Shown here: positions 1 through 5,096 of the stretch, in pieces
Numbering within the stretch: position 1 is the stretch's first letter
Layout: the number at the start of each line of letters is the position of its first letter
Assembly: GCA_016875255.1 (NCBI GenBank)
Contig: VGRU01000150.1
Coordinates: forward strand, 1-8,942
DNA from: Deltaproteobacteria bacterium
Lineage (GTDB): Bacteria > Desulfobacterota > BSN033 > UBA1163
Direction of reading: 5' to 3'
DNA length: 8,942 nt
The notes under the pieces: model-generated
Database searches by the model: none
Told to the model about the DNA's origin: nothing
The model's input: only the letters and a program-made list of their open reading frames with translations
Program-made: the position numbers and the translations under genes

Positions 1-45
1 GGAATGATGGAGAAATGGACGCAAAAAGAGGTTCGTTTAGAATAA
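1..45 (+). CDS. Possible C-terminal tail of an upstream gene (partial)
   Basis: Frame 1 is open from the left edge and ends at TAA 43-45, giving a tail reading GMMEKWTQKEVRLE. The composition (charged, one Trp, no rare-looking run) is compatible with a real protein end, and the small gene at 99 follows on the same strand. Fourteen residues are too few to recognise a family, and an open frame this short can arise by chance. Confidence 0.25.
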   Translation, partial: GMMEKWTQKEVRLE

Positions 46-98
46 CGACCTATAGGTTTTAGGAAAGCCGGGACCCATCTTTCTGATATATTGGTATT

Positions 99-311
99 AT
101 GAATTTGATTGATTCTGCTAATGTTAAGAGGGACGCTTTCATCGTCATGTCTCTTTTTGAAGAGTCTGACGAGAAATCTTATTGGTTTCCAAAGACTTCC
201 TATGAACGTCTGGCCGCCGTAGAATTCATGCGGCAGATCATCTATGGCTACGATCCATCTACCACCCGACTTCAAAGAGTTTTTGAAATTACTCAACGTC
301 CATTAGATTAA
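99..311 (+). CDS. Small conserved hypothetical protein, usual neighbour of a nucleotidyltransferase
   Basis: This encodes a soluble 70-residue protein with no signal peptide or membrane segment. The C-terminal half carries the pattern YWFPKTSYERLAAVEFMRQ followed by IIYGYDPSTTRLQRVFEI. From memory this matches a widespread family of very short proteins written as YWLSKTPxERLxALELxRQ...YGYDPxTTRLQRVxE. In many bacteria such genes sit immediately before a gene for a nucleotidyltransferase-fold protein (AbiEii/MNT-like), sometimes regarded as a toxin-antitoxin-like pair. The biochemical role is not established. No clear Shine-Dalgarno sequence precedes ATG 99. An internal ATG at 147 (MSLFEESDEK) has a purine-rich stretch around 128-133 and could be the true start. 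The expected partner is absent: a repeat element begins about 5 bp after the stop, and only a short tail-like relic lies beyond it. Confidence 0.7.
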   Translation: MNLIDSANVKRDAFIVMSLFEESDEKSYWFPKTSYERLAAVEFMRQIIYGYDPSTTRLQRVFEITQRPLD

Positions 312-316
312 GTATC

Positions 317-470
317 ACCTAAATTGAGCGATTCTTTTGAAAGGAACCTGTAGTCTCAGGCTTTAGCCTGCGGTTTCCTCTCACCCCTTGGGTGAGAAAT
401 CGTTTCCGATAAAATCACGCAACCTAAAGGGTGCGGCTACATTTAGGATAATAAATCGCTCAATTTAGGT
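317..470. mobile_element. MITE-like palindromic element with 17-bp terminal inverted repeats
   Basis: The ends are perfect 17-bp inverted repeats: ACCTAAATTGAGCGATT at 317-333 and its reverse complement at 454-470. ATC flanks both ends (314-316 and 471-473) and may be a short target duplication. Inside, TGTAG (349-353) pairs with CTACA (437-441) and encloses three hairpins. These are CAGGCT-TT-AGCCTG (357-370, perfect), TCTCACCC-N3-GGGTGAGA (379-397, perfect) and CGCAACC-TAAA-GGGTGCG (418-435, one mismatch). A single strand could therefore fold like a cloverleaf. There is no coding capacity, which fits a non-autonomous element mobilised in trans. The transposase family is unknown. Confidence 0.75.
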
Positions 471-478
471 ATCAATAA

Positions 479-529
479 AAACCCTTCGGCAGACACAAGG
501 ATTTGGACGATCTGGAGAATCTTCCTTAA
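479..529 (+). pseudogene. Relic C-terminus resembling a nucleotidyltransferase partner gene
   Basis: Immediately after the MITE-like element, one frame reads KPFGRHKDLDDLENLP and stops at TAA 527-529. It is closed upstream by TAA at 476-478 inside the sequence joining the repeat. Many nucleotidyltransferase-fold proteins encoded beside relatives of the 99-311 gene end in a GRPKDLxDLExL type motif, so this looks like the last dozen or so codons of that missing partner. The match is short and from memory. If correct, the body of the gene was lost or replaced where the repeat now lies. Confidence 0.4.
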
Positions 530-605
530 TTCATAACACTTTAACCTCAATTATTGTTTCCCAAACGATTCAGACTCCGCTTCCAACCTTTGACACATGG
601 AGATA

Positions 606-685
606 CAGTAATACCCAGGAATCATTCATTGTGCAGAATGCCTCACTATTTTAGGGTTTCATAAAAACCCTGAAGGGTATTACTG
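606..685. repeat. 80-bp inverted-repeat unit with nested hairpin
   Basis: CAGTAATACCC at 606-616 and its exact reverse complement at 675-685 form 11-bp terminal arms. A second perfect inverted repeat, AGGGTTT (653-659) with AAACCCT (665-671) around a 5-base loop, is nested near the right arm. No reading frame lies inside. It may be a small mobile or decayed palindromic unit. It does not look like a rho-independent terminator because no T-run follows the stem on either strand. The rest of 530-758 shows nothing else I can name except the candidate hicBA promoter. Confidence 0.5.
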
Positions 686-711
686 GCCGAAATTTTAAAA
701 AAAGAATGGGG

Positions 712-741
712 TTGAATAACACACTTGAAGTGAGATATCAT
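712..741 (+). promoter_or_regulatory. Candidate hicBA promoter with small palindrome in the spacer
   Basis: TTGAAT (712-717) and TATCAT (736-741) are separated by 18 bp and lie a suitable distance before hicB. Between them CACTT-G-AAGTG (722-732) is a perfect 5-bp-arm palindrome that could be an operator. Both boxes deviate from consensus and AT-rich DNA offers many such matches, so this is tentative. Confidence 0.3.
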
Positions 742-758
742 ATTCATAGGGTGACCGC

Positions 759-959
759 ATGAAGATCGAAATTGAGAGAGAAGAGGATGGCCGCTGGATT
801 GCTGAAATCCCAGACCTTCCTGGAGTCATGGTCTATGGAAATAGTCGGAACGAAGCCATCTCAAAGGCGGAAGCGTTAGCCTTGCGAGTTCTGGCTGACC
901 GGCTTGAACATGGCGAAGAAATTCCAGAGCTTAAGGAAGTTTTCACGGTCTCAGCATGA
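759..959 (+). CDS. hicB: HicB-family antitoxin
   Basis: This encodes a 66-residue antitoxin of a type II HicBA toxin-antitoxin pair. The sequence shows the compact HicB partial-RNase-H-like fold: MKIEIEREEDGRWIAEIPDL (residues 1-20, beta strands with the D/E-G-x-W/Y-x-A-x-x-P-D-L-P-G signature), then YGNSRNEAISKAEALALRVL forming the helix. It ends soon after the fold, so there is no C-terminal ribbon-helix-helix or HTH DNA-binding domain of the kind found in longer HicB proteins. Autoregulation, if any, would need another basis. AGGGTGA (748-754) is a good Shine-Dalgarno sequence 4 bases before ATG 759. The stop overlaps the hicA start as ATGA, implying translational coupling and co-production. 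Family knowledge says HicB binds and masks HicA. Confidence 0.88.
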   Translation: MKIEIEREEDGRWIAEIPDLPGVMVYGNSRNEAISKAEALALRVLADRLEHGEEIPELKEVFTVSA

Positions 960-1171
960 GCCTATGGCCATCAACCAAATCCCAGAAAGTCCTTGCTGCC
1001 TTACTTCGAATTGGTTGGACGATCAAACGGCAGCCTGGAACTTCCCATCGTGTTCTAACTCGGCCTGGCTGGCCTGATTATGTTTTTGCATTTCATGATC
1101 GTGAAGAAATCGGGCCAAAGATGTTGGCGCGAATTGCGAAACATACTGGCCTTGCCCCTGAAGACCTATAA
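956..1171 (+). CDS. hicA: HicA-family mRNA interferase toxin
   Basis: This encodes a 71-residue toxin with a double-stranded-RNA-binding-like fold that, by family knowledge, cleaves mRNA and arrests translation. The N-terminal helix (KSQKVLAALLRIGWTIKRQ, residues 8-26) is followed by the key motif GTSH at 28-31. H31 is the predicted catalytic histidine and the motif is intact. The rest, PGWPDYVFAFHDREEIGPKM then LARIAKHTGL, is the expected strand and C-terminal helix; the glycine of EIGP sits where HicA usually has a conserved turn. It starts within the hicB stop (ATGA, 956-959). The order is antitoxin first, the reverse of the classical hicAB order. The pair appears intact and potentially active. 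Confidence 0.88.
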   Translation: MSLWPSTKSQKVLAALLRIGWTIKRQPGTSHRVLTRPGWPDYVFAFHDREEIGPKMLARIAKHTGLAPEDL

Positions 1172-1196
1172 GAATCTCAGAACAAAACCGCACATC

Positions 1197-1213
1197 AGCG
1201 ACCTCAGGTCGTT
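1197..1213 (+). terminator. Weak hairpin after hicA
   Basis: CGACCT-C-AGGTCG at 1199-1211 is a perfect 6-bp inverted repeat that extends with a G-T wobble to about 1197-1213, some 26 bp after the hicA stop. The following bases (TATGTTGCTTCTC) are only moderately T-rich, and the one-base loop is too tight without opening. It is therefore a doubtful terminator. Confidence 0.25.
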
Positions 1214-1354
1214 ATGTTGCTTCTCATCACACTGCCAGCCTAACTTTAACTATCAGGTTTCAACTCTTGATACCTAAGACAGGTTCGTTGTGGCTGACAA
1301 GAAAGTATTGTTGATTGTTGAGGCCTGACCCTCCTTTCTCCTTTAAGAAGAAGT

Positions 1355-2209
1355 TTAAGGACAGAAGGCAAGGATCATTTCTCTCAGGATGACCGAAGCG
1401 GTCACGGATGAGATTTGTGTTGGATCATAATCCGGGGTGAGTTCAACGAGGTCAAAGCCAATGACATGAAGGTTCTGAAGACTCTTGATAAGAGATAGGA
1501 GTTCCTGGAAGGTTAGACCACCGGGTTCGGGTGTCCCTACTCCAGGAAGAAGGCTGGGATCAACCACATCGAGATCGAGAGAAATATAAACAGGTTGGTT
1601 TTTGAGGCGCTTTGCCAGGGATTTTAAAGAAACCTGTTCCGGGGATATGATCAACTTCATCTTTCTCGCCAGCTTAAACTCTTCTTCTGTCCCGGACCGG
1701 ATTCCAATTTGAAACAATCTTCCCTTGCCCAAACGCTCAACCACTTTCCTCATGACGGTGCTATGGGAGAGGGTCTCGCCGAGGTAATCCTCTCTCAAAT
1801 CCGTATGGGCATCGATGTGAATGAGATGGAGGTCGGGATGGATTCTCACAATTTCCTCGATGACGGGAAGAGTGATGAGATGGTCGCCCCCGAGCAGGAT
1901 CGGGAACTTCCCAGCAGAAAGGATCATTCTCAGAGCCTTCCGGATCAAATCGAGTGAGATCTTCTTTTCCCCGAGAGGGAGTTCAAGGTCTCCCATATCG
2001 TGAATCGATAAACGGGTGAGGTCCTTGTTTAAATAGGGGCTATAGGTTTCAATTCCCCAGGAGGCTTTTCGAATGGTAGAAGGCCCGAAGCGGGCTCCCG
2101 GGCGAAAGGAAGCTGAACCATCATAGGGGCAACCGAGAATCACTGCCTTTGCTGCCTTGAAAGAAGTTGAGGCTGATATGAAGGACTGTTCTATGAAGGG
2201 AAGGCTCAT
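1355..2209 (-). CDS. speB: Agmatinase (ureohydrolase family)
   Basis: This encodes a cytoplasmic 284-residue, Mn-dependent hydrolase that converts agmatine to putrescine and urea. The arginase/agmatinase metal-binding signatures are all present: GGDH (107-110, H110), DAHTD (133-137, D133/H135/D137) and SLDLDVVDP (210-218, D212/D214). The conserved H149 region (LSHST) and E255 (DLVELTP) complete the active site. Length is normal for bacterial SpeB. Ureohydrolases are hard to tell apart by sequence, and arginase or guanidinobutyrase are alternatives. The adjacent arginine decarboxylase makes agmatine the sensible substrate. ATG 2209 is preceded by AAGGA about 10 bases upstream, which lies inside a hairpin (see 2216-2244). 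The gene is last in the minus-strand group, 102 bp after the decarboxylase. No good terminator is visible after it. Confidence 0.9.
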   Translation of the reverse strand: MSLPFIEQSFISASTSFKAAKAVILGCPYDGSASFRPGARFGPSTIRKASWGIETYSPYLNKDLTRLSIHDMGDLELPLGEKKISLDLIRKALRMILSAGKFPILLGGDHLITLPVIEEIVRIHPDLHLIHIDAHTDLREDYLGETLSHSTVMRKVVERLGKGRLFQIGIRSGTEEEFKLARKMKLIISPEQVSLKSLAKRLKNQPVYISLDLDVVDPSLLPGVGTPEPGGLTFQELLSLIKSLQNLHVIGFDLVELTPDYDPTQISSVTASVILREMILAFCP

Positions 2210-2215
2210 GCTAAG

Positions 2216-2244
2216 TATTCCTTGATGATGCTTAAAAAGGAATA
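2216..2244 (-). promoter_or_regulatory. Hairpin covering the agmatinase ribosome binding site
   Basis: TATTCCTT (2216-2223) and AAGGAATA (2237-2244) are perfect 8-bp complements around a 13-base loop. In the minus-strand mRNA the 3' arm contains the AAGGA Shine-Dalgarno sequence of speB. The stem would therefore hide the ribosome binding site. GAATACTTA also occurs twice in this leader, once on each side of the hairpin. No known riboswitch is recognised. Confidence 0.45.
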
Positions 2245-2277
2245 AGTATTCTCCGGTGGGAAATATAGTGTCATCCC

Positions 2278-2293
2278 CCAGGGGTTTCCCTGG
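2278..2293 (-). other. Perfect hairpin after the arginine decarboxylase stop
   Basis: CCAGGG-GTTT-CCCTGG is a perfect 6-bp stem with a 4-base loop, located 18 bp beyond the decarboxylase stop in the gap before agmatinase. No T-run follows in the minus-strand direction, so it is more likely an mRNA-end stabiliser or weak pause than a terminator. Confidence 0.35.
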
Positions 2294-2311
2294 TTGATCC
2301 CTTGTCTTCTC

Positions 2312-2794
2312 CTACTCGGTTTCCTCTTTCTCCCAGAGGACGACAGCCGCCAGGGTGGCGCCGACCTTCTTTACCCTGTGCTCAACGGCTATGGAATTAA
2401 GATCCTTGATCACCCGTCCCCGCAATTTCATTCCCTCAATCGCCATTTGCCGGACCGTCTCTTCAATCTCTGCCTTTGACCCACGGGAAGAGTATTCCAT
2501 GATCAGTCCCGGATAATCCGGATTCTCCGGAAGGGCAACGGCAACGGCAGAGGCGATGATTTCACCGGGGACATCGCTGGTGACGGATGCATAAGCCGTC
2601 GGGATCAAGGCGCCCGCAGGAAGGGAAACAGGAGAGATGAGCTGGCAATGAGGCGGCACGATGCTGCTCATCTTGACCAGGTTCGTGTCTCCGATTCCGG
2701 CACAGAGCAGGGCTCCGTCGAAAGCATTCAGAAGGGTGAAGCCTTCTGAATCTCCTGAAACCAGAAAATAATGAGTCGGGGTTTTAATGATCAC
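2312..2794 (-). CDS. pdaD: Pyruvoyl-dependent arginine decarboxylase
   Basis: This encodes a 160-residue self-processing enzyme that makes agmatine from arginine without pyridoxal phosphate. The diagnostic site is [10 protein letters not shown] (41-50). By family knowledge the chain cleaves between the two serines (S43/S44) to give a small beta subunit and an alpha subunit whose N-terminal serine becomes the pyruvoyl group. E100 in [10 protein letters not shown] matches the catalytic glutamate region, and [20 protein letters not shown] (67-86) is a typical core segment. Length matches the archaeal and bacterial family. The start is GTG (2792-2794): AGGAGG at 2801-2806 is a perfect Shine-Dalgarno sequence 6 bases away, and no better ATG exists. 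It lies 76 bp after the regulator gene and before agmatinase, its pathway successor. PdaD is better known from archaea and a limited set of bacteria. Confidence 0.9.
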   Translation of the reverse strand: MIIKTPTHYFLVSGDSEGFTLLNAFDGALLCAGIGDTNLVKMSSIVPPHCQLISPVSLPAGALIPTAYASVTSDVPGEIIASAVAVALPENPDYPGLIMEYSSRGSKAEIEETVRQMAIEGMKLRGRVIKDLNSIAVEHRVKKVGATLAAVVLWEKEETE

Positions 2795-2800
2795 AGATCG

Positions 2801-2806
2801 CCTCCT
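2801..2806 (-). promoter_or_regulatory. Consensus Shine-Dalgarno fixing the GTG start of pdaD
   Basis: In the minus strand AGGAGG stands 6 bases before GTG 2794. It is the strongest ribosome binding site in the polyamine cluster and decides the start codon. Confidence 0.8.
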
Positions 2807-2870
2807 TTCTCTCTTGCCTGTCTAAGACCTATAGGATTGATGTCCGCTTCCTCCCAAAATCAACAACCTA

Positions 2871-3407
2871 TTAAAACGAAGGGGGAGAACTGATCCACAG
2901 GATCACCGCTTCCTTCGAGCCACCATTATGGAGCCAATGCTCCTTTTCTGCTGAGAGATAAAAACATTCCCCCCTTTTTAACTTCAGAATCTCCCTTCCG
3001 AAACGGAGGTTGATTCTTCCCCGAAGAACCAGACCAAACTCCTCTCCTTCGTGAGGTTTCTCTTTCGGCGTGGATTCCCCTTTCCGGAGGGTCAGGAGAA
3101 TGGGCTCCAAACGCCGGTTTGTCGACCCCGGAACCAGAAGCTCAAATTTCTCAATCTTTTCTTTCTCAATCGCTACGCGGTCCCTGCTACGGTAGACAAT
3201 CTTCTCCTGCGAGGCCTCCTTAAAAAAATCGGAGATGTTCTCATCCAGGGCTTCAAGAATCTGGTTCAGGCTGTCCAGGGAGATGGACGTCAGATCGCGT
3301 TCGATCTGGGAGATGAACCCTTTGGTCAGGTTGGCTCGCTCCGCAAGCTCTTCCTGAGTCAGGTTGCTCGATTGCCTCAAATTCTTAATGCGTTCTCCGA
3401 TTTTCAT
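2871..3407 (-). CDS. XRE-family transcriptional regulator with C-terminal cupin domain
   Basis: This encodes a 178-residue cytoplasmic DNA-binding protein. Residues 5-60 form an XRE/Cro helix-turn-helix: IKNLRQSSNLTQEELAERAN, then LTKGFISQIERDLTSISLDS with the recognition helix near 28-37. After a linker, residues about 103-174 form a single cupin_2 barrel: HEGEEFGLVLRGRINLRFG (119-137) and LKRGECFYLSAEKEHWLHN (143-161). This architecture resembles PuuR and other small-molecule regulators; the ligand could be a polyamine or an amino acid, which the sequence does not prove. The gene precedes pdaD and speB on the same strand. It has its own strong promoter with a palindrome at the start point, repeated before the dehydrogenase gene, suggesting autoregulation and pathway control. 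The Shine-Dalgarno before ATG 3407 is weak. Confidence 0.88.
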   Translation of the reverse strand: MKIGERIKNLRQSSNLTQEELAERANLTKGFISQIERDLTSISLDSLNQILEALDENISDFFKEASQEKIVYRSRDRVAIEKEKIEKFELLVPGSTNRRLEPILLTLRKGESTPKEKPHEGEEFGLVLRGRINLRFGREILKLKRGECFYLSAEKEHWLHNGGSKEAVILWISSPPSF

Positions 3408-3420
3408 AAGGCCAAGAGCA

Positions 3421-3483
3421 CAGTATACAAAGAAATTAGTTTAGTAATGTGTAAGACAGTATAGAAAGAAATTAGTTTAGCAA
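3421..3483 (-). repeat. 27-bp tandem direct repeat in the regulator leader
   Basis: Positions 3421-3447 and 3457-3483 are identical at 25 of 27 bases and start 36 bp apart. Each begins CAGTATA and ends in AGTTTAG plus three bases (AGTTTAG at 3438-3444 and 3474-3480). Only the second copy continues into CTAAACT to complete the palindrome, so the first is a lone operator half-site, probably made by local duplication. Confidence 0.8.
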
Positions 3484-3491
3484 ACTAAACT
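3474..3491 (-). promoter_or_regulatory. Operator palindrome at the regulator promoter
   Basis: AGTTTAG-CAAA-CTAAACT is an inverted repeat with perfect 7-bp arms. It starts where transcription from the adjacent TATAAT box should begin (about 3492), so a bound protein would block initiation or clearance. The same motif in the same position occurs at 6347-6364. The XRE-cupin protein encoded just downstream is the natural candidate to bind it. Confidence 0.7.
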
Positions 3492-3498
3492 TGTAAAA

Positions 3499-3526
3499 AT
3501 TATAACGTCCTTTTTAAGTTTGTCAA
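3499..3526 (-). promoter_or_regulatory. Consensus sigma-70 promoter for regulator-pdaD-speB
   Basis: Read on the minus strand, TTGACA (3521-3526), a 16-bp spacer (3505-3520) and TATAAT (3499-3504) match both consensus hexamers fully. The start point should fall near 3492, leaving a leader of about 85 nt before ATG 3407. The promoter lies between nspC and the regulator, so the three downstream genes can be transcribed independently of the dehydrogenase-nspC unit. Confidence 0.85.
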
Positions 3527-3561
3527 GCATTTTTTTGGGGATTTCTGAAAAAGTCCAGAGC

Positions 3562-4695
3562 TCAAGATAATCTATTTTTATAATCCTGGTAATTAAATTC
3601 TCTGATTAATCTGAATCCTGACTTCTCATTCCATATGCCAATGGAAGGATGGTTAACCCCATTGAACATGGTTGTTTTTACGGTCGTGTAATGGATCATA
3701 TCTTCGAAGATGATCTTATCGCCGGATTTTAATTCTTTATCGAATGACCAATTCCCCATGAAGTCGCCTGCCAAACAACTGATCCCTCCCATTCTGTAGG
3801 TGGGTTTTCCTGCCATTTCCTCGGCGGCGCCCAGGATGACGGGTTTATAGGGCATTTCCAAACAGTCAGGCATGTGACAGGTAAAAGAAACGTCGAGGAT
3901 GGCGGTTTTGATGCCGTTGTTTTCAACGATATCCAGTATCGTCGAGACTAAGTAACCTGTTTGATAGGTAAAAGCGCTACCGGGTTCTAAGATGATCTCA
4001 ACATCATATCGATTCTTAAAATCCTTCAACAGATGGATCAAGTGTGGTATGTCGTAACCCTTTTTTGTGATCAGGTGACCGCCACCCATGTTCACCCATT
4101 TCAGACCGGGTAAAAACTTGCCGAATTTGTTTTCAAAAACAGCCAGCAGTCTTTCCAGGGCAAAGGAATCCGCCTCAAATAATGTGTGAAAATGAAACCC
4201 TTCCACTCCCTGTGGCAGGCCAACGTCAAGTTCTACGGCTATAATGCCAAATCGTGATCCGGGTCTGCAGGGATTATAGATGTCGTAGGATGTATCTGAA
4301 AACTCAGGATTTACACGCAGGCCAATGGAAACGCCCTTTTGATTGGCTATCCGAAAAAACTTTTGGAATTGGCTCATGGAATTAAATGAAATATGACTGC
4401 TATATTTTAAGACGTCCTGGATGGACTTCTCTTCATAAGCAGGGGAGTAGGTATGCGCTTTTACTCCGAGTTCTTCAAAAGCTAATCGGGCTTCATTAAG
4501 TGAGCTTGCCGAAGCGCCAAAACCGTACTCTTTAAAGACCGGGAATATCCCCCAATTTGAGAAGGCTTTAAACGCAACGAGAATATCCGCTCCCGAAACC
4601 TCTTTGACCTGTTTTATTAATTGAAGGTTGTTTCGAAGAAGGGTTTCATCGATCACATAACAAGGCGATGGGATTTGATTGAAGTCAATGGACAT
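3562..4695 (-). CDS. nspC: Carboxy(nor)spermidine decarboxylase
   Basis: This encodes a 377-residue PLP enzyme of the alanine-racemase-fold (fold III) decarboxylases. It performs the last step, carboxyspermidine (or carboxynorspermidine) to spermidine (or norspermidine). Visible landmarks are K43 in AFKAFSNWG as the predicted PLP lysine, FHFHTLFEADS at 167-177, GGG at 204-206, the phosphate-binding EPGS at 237-240, and C307 in SCLAGD, the conserved catalytic cysteine contributed across the dimer. Putrescine is made by the neighbouring genes, so carboxyspermidine is the likely substrate. I chose ATG 4695 over the TTG at 4755. It gives about the length of characterised NspC, and the extra 20 residues are read from repeat-like intergenic DNA with no homology I recognise. 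It follows the dehydrogenase gene by 401 bp of repeats and ends at the regulator promoter region. Confidence 0.9.
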   Translation of the reverse strand: MSIDFNQIPSPCYVIDETLLRNNLQLIKQVKEVSGADILVAFKAFSNWGIFPVFKEYGFGASASSLNEARLAFEELGVKAHTYSPAYEEKSIQDVLKYSSHISFNSMSQFQKFFRIANQKGVSIGLRVNPEFSDTSYDIYNPCRPGSRFGIIAVELDVGLPQGVEGFHFHTLFEADSFALERLLAVFENKFGKFLPGLKWVNMGGGHLITKKGYDIPHLIHLLKDFKNRYDVEIILEPGSAFTYQTGYLVSTILDIVENNGIKTAILDVSFTCHMPDCLEMPYKPVILGAAEEMAGKPTYRMGGISCLAGDFMGNWSFDKELKSGDKIIFEDMIHYTTVKTTMFNGVNHPSIGIWNEKSGFRLIREFNYQDYKNRLS

Positions 4696-4768
4696 GATGT
4701 TTATCTCATCAAATCCGAAATCCGAATTCCGGGCGAAGCGTTCTCTTAGCACCAATTCGAAACAAATT

Positions 4769-4959
4769 CAAAAATTTGTATCACTTTAGCATTTTGAAAA
4801 AAGGAGTTTTACGAGTCAATTGACCAAAAGATTCATCATAAAATCCCCCTTAATCCCCCTTTTCCAAAGGGGGAAACCCTTATCTCCTCCCTTTGGCAAA
4901 GGGAGGTCGGGAGGGATTTTACAAAGATTTTCAAACCGCTAAAGTGTTACAAAAATTTC
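4769..4959. repeat. Nested inverted-repeat element between the two spermidine genes
   Basis: The outer arms 4769-4800 and 4928-4959 are inverted copies matching at 26 of 32 bases, sharing the core CACTTTAGC. Inside them sits a second, GC-richer palindromic unit (4839-4921). The sequences just outside (AATCCGA repeated at 4712-4718 and 4719-4725, and TTTCGGATTTCCG near 5020) look like further dispersed-repeat filler that I recall from other bacterial intergenic regions. No reading frame or convincing promoter is visible in 4696-5096. The whole gap lies inside the presumed dehydrogenase-nspC transcript. Confidence 0.65.
4839..4921. repeat. 83-bp palindromic unit with two strong hairpins
   Basis: The unit begins TAAAATCC and ends GGATTTTA. 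It contains TCCCCCTTT-N3-AAAGGGGGA (4854-4874) and CCTCCCTTT-GGC-AAAGGGAGG (4886-4906), both with perfect 9-bp arms. The two halves are imperfect inverted copies of each other, typical of REP/MITE-like units. In the nspC leader such hairpins could stabilise the downstream message or slow polymerase. Confidence 0.7.
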
Positions 4960-5096
4960 AATCTTCCAAATTCTAAACTTCTGTTTTGGTGATTCGTTTT
5001 TTGACATTCGTGCTTGTTTCGGATTTCCGTAGTGACAATCGTTTGCTGCACAGTGATAGAAGGAAATTCAAAGGCTCAACCATGTCAGGATGGCGC

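Noticed and set aside
317..470. tRNA-like gene, suggested by the three-armed fold
   Set aside because: The arms do not match tRNA dimensions, there is no T-loop GTTC motif or anticodon arm, and the long perfect outer repeats point to a mobile element.
653..671. AGGGTTT/AAACCCT hairpin as a rho-independent terminator
   Set aside because: The stem has no following T-run on either strand. It is better explained as the inner stem of the 606-685 inverted-repeat unit.
1341..1361. Terminator formed by CCTTTAA and TTTAAGG at the agmatinase stop
   Set aside because: The arms have a central mismatch, the stem is AT-rich, it overlaps the stop codon and no T-run follows on the minus strand.
3051..3464. 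Plus-strand open frame of 137 codons
   Set aside because: It is antisense to the XRE-cupin regulator, whose domains are clear, and it runs on into the operator repeats.
3421..3483. CRISPR repeats
   Set aside because: Only two imperfect copies with a 9-bp gap exist, located in a promoter leader, so this is a local duplication and not an array.
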